From UBA4615 sp044368415 (GTDB lineage: Bacteria; Pseudomonadota; Gammaproteobacteria; Burkholderiales; Burkholderiaceae_E), in NCBI GenBank assembly GCA_044368415.1, contig JBIPLJ010000013.1, forward strand, positions 15,423-79,422: a stretch of DNA of 64,000 bases, written 5' to 3'. Shown here piece after piece: positions 53,599-62,147 of the stretch. The position numbers were made by a program, and so were the translations under genes. The notes under the pieces are model-generated. The model had not been told where the DNA came from. It ran no database searches and saw only the letters and a list, made by a program, of their open reading frames with translations. Position 1 is the first letter of the stretch. Each line of letters starts with the position of its first letter.

Positions 53599-54483
53599 TC
53601 AGGCGCCGACGATCCAGCCCTCGATGCGGTCCGCGCGAACCGGCAGCCCGTAGTTCGCATCGCGCCGCGACCACGCCCAGGCCGCCTGCACCAGGCACAG
53701 CACCGCGTCGAGCCGGTCCGCGCCGGGCTCGTCGACGCAGACCCCGCGCCAGGCGCCGAAGTCCACGCGCACGCCGCAAGGCGGCGCACCGGCCTCGATC
53801 GCCGCGACCAGCCGCTCGCGGGCGGCACGGCGCGGCGCGTCGTCACGATGCTTCGGATCGTCGCTTTTGTAGGACACGCGCCCCAGCACCGCCCGGGCCG
53901 GCAGCCCCGGATAGCCCTCGAGCGCGATGCGGGCCGGATCGGTGCCGCGCTCGTGTAGCCCGGGCAGCGTGACGCCGGCCGCCAGCAGGCGCGGCGCGCC
54001 CGCGTGCAGCATCAGCGCCACCGGCGGGTTGACCCACTTCATCGATGCGCTGCTGCCGGCGGTGGCGTCGCAGGCACGGTGCGCAAACTTCGAGCCCGCC
54101 GGCCGCGCGTCGCACCAGGCGCGACAGCGCGCGATCAGCTCGGGGCGCGAGAGCGCCGCCACCTCGCCGGTGATCGCGGCCCACGCGTCCTCCACGTCGA
54201 GCGGCCAGCCCTGCGCCGCAACGAATTCGCGCGCCAGAGCGAACGGAAAGTCGAACGCCGCAAGCCACGGACCGGGCTCGCGCAGCCAGCCCTCCCAGGC
54301 CTCGAACGACTCGAAGGCGAGGAGCTGCTCGAGGACGATACGAGGCGCCGCCTGCCGGCCGCCTCCGCCCCGCTCACGCCCCCCCTCGCCGTCGCCCTCG
54401 CCCCGTGCCACGCTCCCGAGTGCGACCGTGATCGGCTTGCGCCGACGCGGTGCGCTGGTGAAGTCGACGCCTGCGAGCCGCAC
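53599..54483 (-). CDS. DUF429 family protein
   Basis: A 294-residue protein with the DUF429 pattern: an N-terminal acidic motif in LAGVDFTSAP, then LAAFDFPFALAREFVAAQGW, an ALEGYPGLPARAVLG segment and, near the end, DRLDAVLCLVQAAWAW. The family has an RNase H-like fold and is sometimes called putative nuclease; its function is not established. A Gly/Arg/Glu-rich insert at about residues 27–45 is low complexity. The start codon is GTG at 54483. Its 3' end lies about 120 bp before the small hypothetical gene; the 265 bp upstream of it, to the Bug-type gene, hold nothing I recognise. Confidence 0.75.
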   Translation of the reverse strand: MRLAGVDFTSAPRRRKPITVALGSVARGEGDGEGGRERGGGGRQAAPRIVLEQLLAFESFEAWEGWLREPGPWLAAFDFPFALAREFVAAQGWPLDVEDAWAAITGEVAALSRPELIARCRAWCDARPAGSKFAHRACDATAGSSASMKWVNPPVALMLHAGAPRLLAAGVTLPGLHERGTDPARIALEGYPGLPARAVLGRVSYKSDDPKHRDDAPRRAARERLVAAIEAGAPPCGVRVDFGAWRGVCVDEPGADRLDAVLCLVQAAWAWSRRDANYGLPVRADRIEGWIVGA

Positions 54484-54748
54484 TCATCCCGCCCCGTCGG
54501 AGAGCGCAACAGCTGCTGGGAACGCGCGGACCACCCGTCCCGGACGGGTCCCTGACCGCGGCCGCGCCAGCAGGCGCCCCATGCTGTCGCAGGCGACGTC
54601 GGCCGCTCTCCGCGCGACATCGGCAGGGCCGTCGAGCCTGCGCCCGAGCGCCGACGCGCCGACCGGGCGGCACGCGCGCTGCGGCATCGGGCAGACACAG
54701 GGACGGACGCATTCGGATGATTCGATCCGCACGCTCGGCACACCCGGC

Positions 54749-55720
54749 TCACTCGGCCTTGACGCCCGACTCCTTCACCACCTTGCCCCAGCGCGCATAG
54801 TCCTCGCGCACGAAGGTCGCGAACTGCTCGGACGTGCCGCCGCCCGGCAAGATGCCCTGCGCGGCGAGCTTCTCGCGTACGTCCGGCGCCTGCAGCACCG
54901 TGTTCACCTCGGCGTTGAGCCTCGCGATGATCTCCGGCGGCGTGCCGACCGGCGCGAACAGCCCCAGCCAGATGTTGACGTCGACACCCTTGAGCCCGGC
55001 CTCCTCGATCGTCTGCGTGTCGGGCAGCACCGGCGAGCGCTTGCCCGCGGTGACCGCGACCGGCCGCAACTTGCCCCCCTTGATCTGCGGCAGCACCGAG
55101 CCGCTCGAGAGGATCGCGACGTCGACCTGGCCGCCGATCACGTCGGTGATCGCGGGGGCAGCGCCCTTGTAGTGGACCTGCGTGAGCTTCATGCCGGTCG
55201 CCTGGCGCAGCTGCTCGCCGAACAAGTGGCCGAGGCTGCCGTTGCCCGCGGTCGCCCAGGTGATGCCGTTGCCGGCGCGCCCGGCGGCGATCAGCTCGGC
55301 GGGGCCAGAGATCTTCGAGGTGATGGCCGCGGCGATCACCATCGGTGCGACCGAGACCTGCACGATCGGCGCGAAGCTCTTGACCGAGTCGTAGCCGACG
55401 TTCGGGTACAGCCACGGCCCGAGCATCATGTTGTCCGACTGGCCCATCACGATGGTGTAACCGTCGGGCGCGGCCTTGGAGGTCTGCTCGATCGCGATGT
55501 TGCCGGCCGCACCGGGCTTGTTCTCCAGTACGACCTGCCAGCCGAGCGACTCGGCGAGCTTGTTGCCGACGGTGCGCGACACGAAGTCGGTGCCGCCGCC
55601 GGGCGTGAACGGGATCACCAGCCGGATCGGCTTAGTCGGATAGGCCTGCGCGGCCGCGCCGCCAGCCACCGCCGCGAGCGCGACACCGGCAAGGTACTTG
55701 AGGGACTGTCGTCTGGTCAT
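54749..55720 (-). CDS. Bug family (TctC) tripartite tricarboxylate transporter substrate-binding protein
   Basis: A 323-residue periplasmic solute-binding protein. The N-terminus MTRRQSLKYLAGVALAAVAG looks like a Tat-type signal (R-R-Q-S-L), ending near GGAAAQAYP. Mature motifs are KPIRLVIPFTPGGGTDFVSR, LENKPGAAGNIAIEQTSKAA, DGYTIVMGQSD, QVHYKGAAPAITDVIGGQVD and APVGTPPEIIARLNAEV, all typical of Bug proteins, which are greatly expanded in Burkholderiales. Ligands are usually carboxylates or related small molecules; here unknown. GGAG about 10 nt before the ATG at 55720 supports this start over in-frame ATGs at 55744 and 55798. No TctA/TctB genes are adjacent. It sits between ligase and helicase genes but has no evident link to DNA repair. 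Confidence 0.9.
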   Translation of the reverse strand: MTRRQSLKYLAGVALAAVAGGAAAQAYPTKPIRLVIPFTPGGGTDFVSRTVGNKLAESLGWQVVLENKPGAAGNIAIEQTSKAAPDGYTIVMGQSDNMMLGPWLYPNVGYDSVKSFAPIVQVSVAPMVIAAAITSKISGPAELIAAGRAGNGITWATAGNGSLGHLFGEQLRQATGMKLTQVHYKGAAPAITDVIGGQVDVAILSSGSVLPQIKGGKLRPVAVTAGKRSPVLPDTQTIEEAGLKGVDVNIWLGLFAPVGTPPEIIARLNAEVNTVLQAPDVREKLAAQGILPGGGTSEQFATFVREDYARWGKVVKESGVKAE

Positions 55721-55794
55721 CGTGGGTCTCCGTGTCCTGGTCATGGCGGCTGCGTTGCTCTGGGACACGTCGGCGCGTCTCGCAGGGGGCGGCG

Positions 55795-57579
55795 TCATGG
55801 GCCGGGCGAGCCGGCGTCTCCGAGGTCGAGCATACCGGATGCGTCCCCGCCGCCGCCCGGCGGTGGGCCGTCGGCGGATTCGCTTGCGGGGCGGGCCGCC
55901 ATGCCGCCGAGCAGCGCCCGCAGCGTGTCGATCGAGTCGGCCTCCTCCACCGGCTTGTCGGTTCGCCAGCGCAGCATCCGCGGGAAGCGCACGGCAATGC
56001 CCGACTTATGGCGGGGCGAGCGCGCGATGCCCTCGAAGCCCAGCTCGAAGACCAGCGTGGGCGTGACGCTGCGCACCGGGCCGAACTTCTCGACGGTGGT
56101 GCGCCGAATCACCGCGTCGACGCGGCGGATCTCCTCGTCGGTGAGGCCCGAGTAGGCCTTGGCGAAGGGCAGCAGCGCGCGCGGCCGCAGGTCGTCAGAA
56201 TCGGCGGGCCGGTCCCAGACCGCAAAGGTGTAGTCGGTGTACAGGCTCGCGCGCCGGCCATGGCCGCGCTGCGCGTAGACCAGCACCGCGTCGACCGAGA
56301 ACGGGTCGATCTTCCACTTCCACCAGTCGCCGCCGCCCGCGGCCTTGGTGCGGCCGATGCCGTAGGCTGCGCTCGCGCGCTTGAGCATGAAGCCCTCCAC
56401 GCCGCGCGCGCGCGAGGTCTCGCGCAGCGCCGCAAGCGCCGGCCAGTCGGCGGCCTCGACGCGGGGCGAGACCATGAGACCCGGCACCGCTGCGCGCACG
56501 ACGATCGCCTCGAGCGCCGCGCGCCGCTCGGCCTGGGGACGGCTCCGCCAGTCCTCGCCGCCATGCTCGAGCAGGTCGTAGGCGATGAAGGCGGTGGGCG
56601 ACTCGCGCAGCACGGCGGCGGTGAGCGTCTTGCGCGTCACCCGCTTCTGCAGTGCCGCGAAGGGGAGCGGGCACTGTGCGGCGGCGTCCCAGGCGAGCAC
56701 CTCGCCGTCGAGCACCAGGCCTGCGCCGCCGGGGTCGACCGCCGACGCCAGTGCGCGCCCGGCGCGCTCGACCTCGGGGAAGCGCTCGGTCACCAGCTCC
56801 TCGCCGCGCGACCACAGCCAGCAGCCGCCGGCGCGCAGCACGAGTTGTGCGCGGATGCCGTCCCACTTCCACTCGACCAGCCAGTCCCTGGGCACGCCGA
56901 GCGTCGCCGGATCGGCCTGCAGCGAATGGGCGAGGAAAAACGGGTACGGATGGCCGGCCAGCGCCGGATCGGCCGGCGCCGAGGGGTCGGCAGGTGCCAG
57001 CATCGCGAGGAAGCGGACAGCGTCGGGCGCGGCGCGCGCATCGGTCCAGCCGATCATCCGCTGCGCGAGCAGGGTCTCGTCGAGCCCCGAGACCCGCGCG
57101 ATCGCGCGCAGCACGAGCAGCCGCGAGACACCGACCCGAAAGCCCCCGGTGATGAGCTTGGACAACACGAAGCGCCCGTTCCAGTCCAGGCCTGCCCACC
57201 AGCGGCGCAGCGTCGCGCGGGTGTCCTCGGGCGCGGTGCCTCGCAGCGAGGGCAGGCGCTCGCCCATCCAGGTCGACAGTCCCACGTCCTCGTCGACGGG
57301 CGCCGCGGGCAGCAGATGGGCGATCGTCTCAGCGAGGTCGCCCACCGCTTGGTAGCTCTCCTCGAACAGCCAGTCGGGGAGCCCCGCGGCCTCCTGCGCG
57401 GCCTCTCGCATCAGCCGCGAGGGCACCGCCTGGCGCGGCTTGCCGCCGGCCAGCATATAGACCGCCCAGGCCGCGTCGGCAGGCGCCGCGCGCCGCAGGT
57501 AGCGCTCGAGCGCGTCGACCTTGTGCAGCGTGGAGGTCGACGCGTCGAGCTCGGTGTAGAGCTCGGCGAAGGCCTTCAT
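55795..57579 (-). CDS. ATP-dependent DNA ligase (ligase-associated repair set)
   Basis: A 594-residue ATP-dependent DNA ligase. An N-terminal alpha-helical DNA-binding region (about 1–200) is followed by the adenylation motif VEWKWDGIRAQLV with the active-site lysine (K-W-D-G), motif III LVLDGEVLAWD, motif IIIa TAFIAYDLLEH, motif IV RGVEGFMLKR and motif V DWWKWKIDPFSVDAVLVYAQ. An OB-fold domain follows, with ELGFEGIARSPRHKSGIAVR and FPRMLRWRTDK near the end. The architecture is that of ligases paired with an MBL-fold exonuclease; its start overlaps the exonuclease stop by 4 nt. It seals nicks during damage repair rather than replication. The last 30 residues are Gly/Pro-rich tail. Confidence 0.93.
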   Translation of the reverse strand: MKAFAELYTELDASTSTLHKVDALERYLRRAAPADAAWAVYMLAGGKPRQAVPSRLMREAAQEAAGLPDWLFEESYQAVGDLAETIAHLLPAAPVDEDVGLSTWMGERLPSLRGTAPEDTRATLRRWWAGLDWNGRFVLSKLITGGFRVGVSRLLVLRAIARVSGLDETLLAQRMIGWTDARAAPDAVRFLAMLAPADPSAPADPALAGHPYPFFLAHSLQADPATLGVPRDWLVEWKWDGIRAQLVLRAGGCWLWSRGEELVTERFPEVERAGRALASAVDPGGAGLVLDGEVLAWDAAAQCPLPFAALQKRVTRKTLTAAVLRESPTAFIAYDLLEHGGEDWRSRPQAERRAALEAIVVRAAVPGLMVSPRVEAADWPALAALRETSRARGVEGFMLKRASAAYGIGRTKAAGGGDWWKWKIDPFSVDAVLVYAQRGHGRRASLYTDYTFAVWDRPADSDDLRPRALLPFAKAYSGLTDEEIRRVDAVIRRTTVEKFGPVRSVTPTLVFELGFEGIARSPRHKSGIAVRFPRMLRWRTDKPVEEADSIDTLRALLGGMAARPASESADGPPPGGGGDASGMLDLGDAGSPGP

Positions 57580-58712
57580 TGGGTGGTCTCGCCCGGGGCC
57601 GCTTCGCCCGGGGCCGCTTCGTCCGCGGTCACATCGTCCGCGGCGAGGTCAGGTGCGGCGGCCGGCGTGCGGCCCGGCTCGGCGGCCCCGCCCGATAAGG
57701 CGTCGCCGTCGCCCTCCTCCCCGCCGAACTCCGTCTCGAACGACTGCGCGTCCAGCCCCTGCGACGCGAGCCAGCGCACCATCACCGGCACGTAGCCGTG
57801 GGTGACGAACACCCGCTCGGCGCCGCTGGCACCGATCGCCGCGTGCAGCCCCGGCCAGTCGGCATGGTCCGAGAGCACGAAGCCGCGGTCCACGGCACGC
57901 CGCCGTCGCGCGCCGCGCAGCGCCATCCATCCGCTGGCGAATGCATCGCTCGGATCGGGGAAGCGGCGCATCCAGGTCGAGCCGCCGGCCGAGGGCGGCG
58001 CCAGCACCAGCGCGCCGGCGAGCGAGCGCCGGTCGGCGATCTCGGTGACCAGCGAAGTCGGCGGCAGCGCCACGCCCGCCGCGCGGTACGCGCGATTCAG
58101 CAGTTCGACCGCACCGTGGCAGACGATCGGGCCGATCGAGGCGTCGACGCCGGCGAGGATGCGCTGCGCCTTGCCGAAGGCGTAGCAGAACAGCACGCTC
58201 GCACGCCCCGCGGCCGCGTTTGCGCGCCACCATGCGTCGATACCAGCGAAGGTCTCGTGCGCCGGCGCCCACCGGTAGATCGGCAGCCCGAAGGTCGACT
58301 CGGTGACGAAAGTGTGGCAGCGCACCGGCTCGAAGGGCGCGCAGGTCGGATCGGGCTCGACCTTGTAGTCACCGCTCACCACCCAGACCTCGCCGCGGTG
58401 CTCGAGCCGAACCTGCGCCGAGCCCAGCACGTGACCGGCCGGAAACAACGACACACGCACGCCGTTCACCTCCACCGCCTCGCCGTAGGCCAGCGCCTGC
58501 AGCACGATGTCGGCGCCCAGCCGCGCCCGCAGCACGCCCTCGGCGGGCGCGGCCGCGAGGTAGGCGCCGTGGCCGGGCCGCGCGTGGTCGGCGTGCGCGT
58601 GGGTGATCACCGCGCGCGCCACCGGCCGCCACGGGTCGACGAAGAAGTCGCCCGCTTCGCAGTACAGCCCTTGTGGCCGCCGCTCGAGCAGCGGCCTGGA
58701 TGCGGCGTCCAC
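57576..58712 (-). CDS. Ligase-associated DNA damage response exonuclease (MBL/beta-CASP-like)
   Basis: A 378-residue metallo-beta-lactamase-fold nuclease. The zinc site ITHAHADHARPGHGAY (H-x-H-x-D-H) is near residue 43; later motifs are FPAGHVLGSAQVRLEH, VSGDYKVEPDPTCAPFE, HTFVTESTFGLPIYRW and, in the C-terminal part, FVLSDHADWPGLHAAI and FVTHGY. These match the exonuclease that accompanies ATP-dependent ligases and Lhr-like helicases. The GTG at 58712 is taken as start; the open frame upstream overlaps the DUF1275 gene and is not family-like. The C-terminal 50 residues (D-E-A-A-P-G repeats) are low complexity. It overlaps the ligase gene by 4 nt. Confidence 0.88.
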   Translation of the reverse strand: MDAASRPLLERRPQGLYCEAGDFFVDPWRPVARAVITHAHADHARPGHGAYLAAAPAEGVLRARLGADIVLQALAYGEAVEVNGVRVSLFPAGHVLGSAQVRLEHRGEVWVVSGDYKVEPDPTCAPFEPVRCHTFVTESTFGLPIYRWAPAHETFAGIDAWWRANAAAGRASVLFCYAFGKAQRILAGVDASIGPIVCHGAVELLNRAYRAAGVALPPTSLVTEIADRRSLAGALVLAPPSAGGSTWMRRFPDPSDAFASGWMALRGARRRRAVDRGFVLSDHADWPGLHAAIGASGAERVFVTHGYVPVMVRWLASQGLDAQSFETEFGGEEGDGDALSGGAAEPGRTPAAAPDLAADDVTADEAAPGEAAPGETTQ

Positions 58713-58716
58713 TGGC

Positions 58717-59478
58717 TCAGGACCCGCGCGCGCGGGCGGCCCGCCGCAGGTCGTCCAACACCGGCACCACCGCGAGCAGCACCAGCACGATCGCAAGCGG
58801 CACCGTCGACACGTAGCCGGCGAGCTTGAAGCCGAACGCGCCGGTGATCGCACCGCTGAGGAAGGCCGCGACCAGCCCCGCCAGCACGACGATCCGGTCG
58901 CGGTCGGCCCGCACGAAGCGGGGCGCGTCGCGGTCCCGGTTCCAGTACAGCAACCGGCCCAGCTCGATGCCGAGGTCGGTCACGGTGCCGGTCAGATGAG
59001 TGGTGCGCACCACCCCGCCCGAGAGCTTCGTCACCAGCGCGTTCTGCAGGCCCATCACGAAGCACAGCAGCACAATGGTGAACGGCAGTAGCAGCCCCTC
59101 GAAGGTGGCCAAGCGCGCGCCCATCAGCCCGAACAGCAGGATCAGCGCCGCCTCGAGCATCAGCGGCAGCGCGTACTCGCTCGCCATCCGGCGGCGCCGC
59201 GCGAAATTCACCAGCAGCGCGCAGGTCATCGCGCCCAGCAGGAACGCGAGCACGCCGACCGCCGCATCGACCGAGAGCGCGAATTCGCCGAGCGCCAGGT
59301 TGTCCGCCAACGAAGAAACCATTCCCGTCACATGCGAGGTGTACTGCCTGACTGCGAGGAAGCCGCCGGCGTTGATCGCGCCCGCGACGAAGGCCAGCGC
59401 GAAGCCGAGCTGGCGGTTCGCCTGGATGCTGCGGTCGCGACCGGTGAGGAAGCGTGCGTAGTTCGCCGGCATGTCCAT
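58717..59478 (-). CDS. DUF1275 (YoaK-like) integral membrane protein
   Basis: A 253-residue protein with about six transmembrane helices. Family segments: GFALAFVAGAINAGGFLAV, SHVTGMVSSLADNLALGEF, LGAMTCALLVNFARRRR and GLQNALVTKLSGGVVRTTHL with TGTVTDLGIELGR. DUF1275 proteins are widespread and without an established function. The start at 59478 has GAGGGG about 13 nt upstream; an ATG six bases on is an alternative. It ends 4 bp before the exonuclease start codon, so it may share a transcript with the repair genes. No functional link to DNA repair is known to me. Confidence 0.85.
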   Translation of the reverse strand: MDMPANYARFLTGRDRSIQANRQLGFALAFVAGAINAGGFLAVRQYTSHVTGMVSSLADNLALGEFALSVDAAVGVLAFLLGAMTCALLVNFARRRRMASEYALPLMLEAALILLFGLMGARLATFEGLLLPFTIVLLCFVMGLQNALVTKLSGGVVRTTHLTGTVTDLGIELGRLLYWNRDRDAPRFVRADRDRIVVLAGLVAAFLSGAITGAFGFKLAGYVSTVPLAIVLVLLAVVPVLDDLRRAARARGS

Positions 59479-59492
59479 TCGAAGATACCCCT

Positions 59493-60851
59493 CTAGTAGC
59501 GCTCCCGGTGCCCGGAGACCATCACGCCCAGCCGCAGCATCTGCGTCGCGAACCATCCGGCCAGCCGCCGCGTCCACGGCCGGCGGGCATGCTCCTCGGG
59601 CAGCACCGCCCGGCCGCCCTCGGCCATCGACACCAGTAGCCGCTCGCGTAGCGTCGCCGCGAAGCCGGCGTCGACCACCACAACGTTCGCCTCGCGCGCG
59701 AGCAGCAGCGAGAACGGATCGATGTTCGACGAGCCGACGGTCGCCCAGTCGTCGATCACCGCGACCTTGGCGTGCAGGAAGCTGCGGTGGTATTCGACGA
59801 TCTCGACGCCCGAGCCCAGCAGCGGCTCGTAGAGCGCCTGCGTCGCCAGGTGCGGCAGCACGTACTCTGCGCGCCCCTGCAGCAGCAGCCGCACCCGCAC
59901 GCCGCGGCGCGCGGCCTCGGCCAGCGCGCGCCGGAAGCGGCTGCCCGGAAAGAAGTAGGCGTTGGCGATCAGCACCTCGCGCCGGGCCCCACCCAGTGCT
60001 TTGAGGTAGGCGCGCTCGATCGCGCGGCGGTTGGCGAGGTTGTCGCGCAGGACGAGCATCGCGCGCATGCCGGACGGCGCCCGGCGGCCATCGGGCGGGG
60101 GCCCGCTGTGCGGCGGGTCACTGTGCGGCGGGTCGCTGTGCGGCGGGTCGCTGTGCGGCGGGTCGCTGTGCGGCGGGTCGCTATGCGGAGGCTCGCTGCG
60201 CGAAGGCTCGCCTCGTAGCGGATCACCGCGCGAAGGCTCGCCGCCCGGCCGCTCGAGCCCGTGGGCACGCAGCGGCGCCCGGGCGCCCGACACCTGCACC
60301 CACAGCCGCCCCATCGCCGCGTGCACCGAGGCCGCAACCGGGCCAGTCAGGCGCACCACGTAGTCGAGCCGCGGATGCTCGAGCGCGCCGTGGTTGGGAT
60401 CCTGCAGGTCGTCGAGCACGTTGATCCCGCCGACGAACGCGATGCGCCCGTCGACGCAAGCCTGCTTGCGGTGCAGGCGGCGCAGCCGCTCGCGATCGAG
60501 CGACAGCCAGCGGGCCATCGGCGCATAGACCGCGCGCTGCACGCCCGCCCGCTCCAGCCGCTGCGCGATGCCCTGCGGCAGCTCGCGTGTGCCGTAGCCG
60601 TCGACCACCAGCCGCACCGCGACGCCGCGCTCGGCCGCCCGCGCGAGCGCGCTGGCAACCCCCAGCCCGGCCTGGTCGCCGGCAAAGATGTAGGTCTCGA
60701 GCCAGACCTCGGCGACGGCGGCGTCGATCGCGGCCTCCAGTGCCGGAAAGTACTCCGCGCCCGACTGCAGCAGCAGCACCTCGTTGCCGTCGAGCGGACG
60801 CGGCCTCAACCGGTCGATGAGGCGGATTGCGCGAGAGTCGGCCGCCATCAT
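59493..60851 (-). CDS. clsB: Cardiolipin synthase ClsB-type phospholipase D family protein
   Basis: A 452-residue phospholipase D superfamily enzyme with two H-K-D motifs: LHRKQACVDGRIAFVGGIN (about residue 124) and FLHAKVAVIDDWATVGSSNI (about 365). It joins phospholipid head groups to make cardiolipin in the inner membrane. Between the two halves is a Pro/His/Ser/Asp-rich insert coded by a 15-bp repeat (five near-perfect copies of P-P-H-S-D and four diverged ones). The ClsB branch lacks N-terminal membrane helices, as here. Its position next to an EEP-family gene and near nudB and aspS is typical of Burkholderiales. Two adjacent ATG codons could start it. Confidence 0.9.
   Translation of the reverse strand: MMAADSRAIRLIDRLRPRPLDGNEVLLLQSGAEYFPALEAAIDAAVAEVWLETYIFAGDQAGLGVASALARAAERGVAVRLVVDGYGTRELPQGIAQRLERAGVQRAVYAPMARWLSLDRERLRRLHRKQACVDGRIAFVGGINVLDDLQDPNHGALEHPRLDYVVRLTGPVAASVHAAMGRLWVQVSGARAPLRAHGLERPGGEPSRGDPLRGEPSRSEPPHSDPPHSDPPHSDPPHSDPPHSDPPHSGPPPDGRRAPSGMRAMLVLRDNLANRRAIERAYLKALGGARREVLIANAYFFPGSRFRRALAEAARRGVRVRLLLQGRAEYVLPHLATQALYEPLLGSGVEIVEYHRSFLHAKVAVIDDWATVGSSNIDPFSLLLAREANVVVVDAGFAATLRERLLVSMAEGGRAVLPEEHARRPWTRRLAGWFATQMLRLGVMVSGHRERY
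60106..60240. repeat. 15-bp tandem repeat between the two halves of ClsB
   Basis: CTGTGCGGCGGGTCG occurs five times (60106–60180; the first copy ends in A), followed by four increasingly diverged 15-bp units to 60240. On the coding strand the good copies read Asp-Pro-Pro-His-Ser. The gradient of divergence suggests growth at one end. Copy changes keep the frame and vary only the interdomain linker. Confidence 0.93.
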
Positions 60852-60864
60852 GCCGGCCGCACGC

Positions 60865-61674
60865 TCAGCGCAGGAGCTGCAGGTCGGCGACCAGCGGGGC
60901 GTGGTCCGACAGCCGCGCCCAGGCCGGTCCGCGCAGCACGTCCGCGGCTTCGAGCTCGAAGCCGCGGGTATAGATGCGGTCCATCCGCAGCCACGGCACC
61001 AGCGCCGGGAAGGTGCGTGCCGAGCCCATCACCTCGGTGACCTGCAACGCCTCGACAAAGCGGCGCGAGAGCCGGTCGCGCCAGTCGTTGAAGTCACCGG
61101 CAATCAGCAGCGGCGCGCGCCGCGGCACCTCGCGCACGATCCAGTCGACCAGCGCGTCGGCCTGCCGGTCGCGGCTGCGGGCGAGCAGCCCGAAGTGGAT
61201 GACGAAGCAGTGCACGGTCCGCCGCCGCACGCGGACCACGCAGTGCAGCACGCCGCGCTTCTCGAGCGCATGGTCGGAGAAGTCGCGGTTCTCGCGCCGC
61301 ACGATCGGGAAGCGCGACAGCAGCGCGTTGCCGTGGTGGCCGTGCAGGTAGTTCGCGTTGCGCCCGTAAGCCGTCTCGAAGGTGTGCTTGAGCGTGGGCG
61401 AGCGCGCCAGGAACTGCTCCTGTGGCTCACCGGGCCACTTGTCCTCGAAGCGGTTCGCATGCCGGTCGTTCTTGCCCTGGACCTCCTGCAGGAAGATCAG
61501 GTCGGCGTCGAGTTCATGCAGGCGCGCGCGCAGTGCGTGCACACTCGAGACACGGCGCAGCCCGAAGAGATCCCGGATCACGCCCTTGTGGATGTTGTAG
61601 GTGGCCACCCGCAGCCCGCCTGCGGCATGCTCCCCGGTGGGCCCGTCTTCCACGGGATCGGGCGACTCGATCAT
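60865..61674 (-). CDS. Endonuclease/exonuclease/phosphatase (EEP) family protein
   Basis: A 269-residue DNase I-fold hydrolase. Motifs in order: LRVATYNIHKGV, LIFLQEVQGKNDRHAN, GNALLSRFPIV, LLIAGDFNDW and ARLSDHAPLVADL. These contain the catalytic Asn, Glu, Asp and His of the superfamily. The substrate is unknown; proteins at this position beside clsB are conserved in betaproteobacteria and may act on lipids or nucleic acids. No signal peptide is apparent with the start at 61674. The ATG overlaps the nudB stop by 4 nt, and clsB follows 13 bp after its stop, giving a compact nudB–EEP–clsB unit. Confidence 0.88.
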   Translation of the reverse strand: MIESPDPVEDGPTGEHAAGGLRVATYNIHKGVIRDLFGLRRVSSVHALRARLHELDADLIFLQEVQGKNDRHANRFEDKWPGEPQEQFLARSPTLKHTFETAYGRNANYLHGHHGNALLSRFPIVRRENRDFSDHALEKRGVLHCVVRVRRRTVHCFVIHFGLLARSRDRQADALVDWIVREVPRRAPLLIAGDFNDWRDRLSRRFVEALQVTEVMGSARTFPALVPWLRMDRIYTRGFELEAADVLRGPAWARLSDHAPLVADLQLLR

Positions 61675-62126
61675 CCTCGCACCGCGCGCACCGGAAGCTG
61701 CCGGATGGCCTCGACGTTGGACATCGAGAAGCACCGGCCCGCGGCCTCCTCCCACGGCAGCCAGCGGTACTGCAGGTGCTCGCGCGGCGCAATCCGCACC
61801 GGCACGAGCGCCGGCACCCGCAGCCCGAAGACATGCTCGGTGTTGTGCGTGACGCCCTCGGGATACCGGTGGCGCCACTGCGGGTAGATCTCGTAGCGGT
61901 TGCGCACACCCCAGTCCTCGAGCATGCAGCCCGCTGCTGCGGCGTCGAGCCCGGTCTCCTCGAGCACCTCGCGCCGGCAGGTCTCGGCGAGCGGCTCGTC
62001 AAGCGCATCCTTGCTGCCGGTGACCGACTGCCAGAAGCCGGGGTGATCGGCCCGCTCGAGCAGCAGCACCTCGAGCCCGGGCGTGTGGATGACGACCAGG
62101 ACCGACTCGGGGATCTTTGTGCCCAT
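61671..62126 (-). CDS. nudB: Dihydroneopterin triphosphate diphosphatase
   Basis: A 151-residue Nudix hydrolase of the NudB family, which removes pyrophosphate from dihydroneopterin triphosphate in folate synthesis. The N-terminus PESVLVVIHTPGLEVLLLER leads to FWQSVTGSKDALDEPLAETC and the Nudix box end CRREVLEETGLD. Further on is YEIYPQWRHRYPEGVTHNTE, characteristic of NudB. Length is normal. It starts 21 bp after aspS, in the usual betaproteobacterial order, and overlaps the EEP gene start. Confidence 0.93.
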   Translation of the reverse strand: MGTKIPESVLVVIHTPGLEVLLLERADHPGFWQSVTGSKDALDEPLAETCRREVLEETGLDAAAAGCMLEDWGVRNRYEIYPQWRHRYPEGVTHNTEHVFGLRVPALVPVRIAPREHLQYRWLPWEEAAGRCFSMSNVEAIRQLPVRAVRG

Positions 62127-62147
62127 CCTGGCCGCCGTTCGCGCCCG

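Noticed and set aside
60106..60240. CRISPR-like array
   Set aside because: The 15-bp units are contiguous without spacers and in frame inside ClsB.
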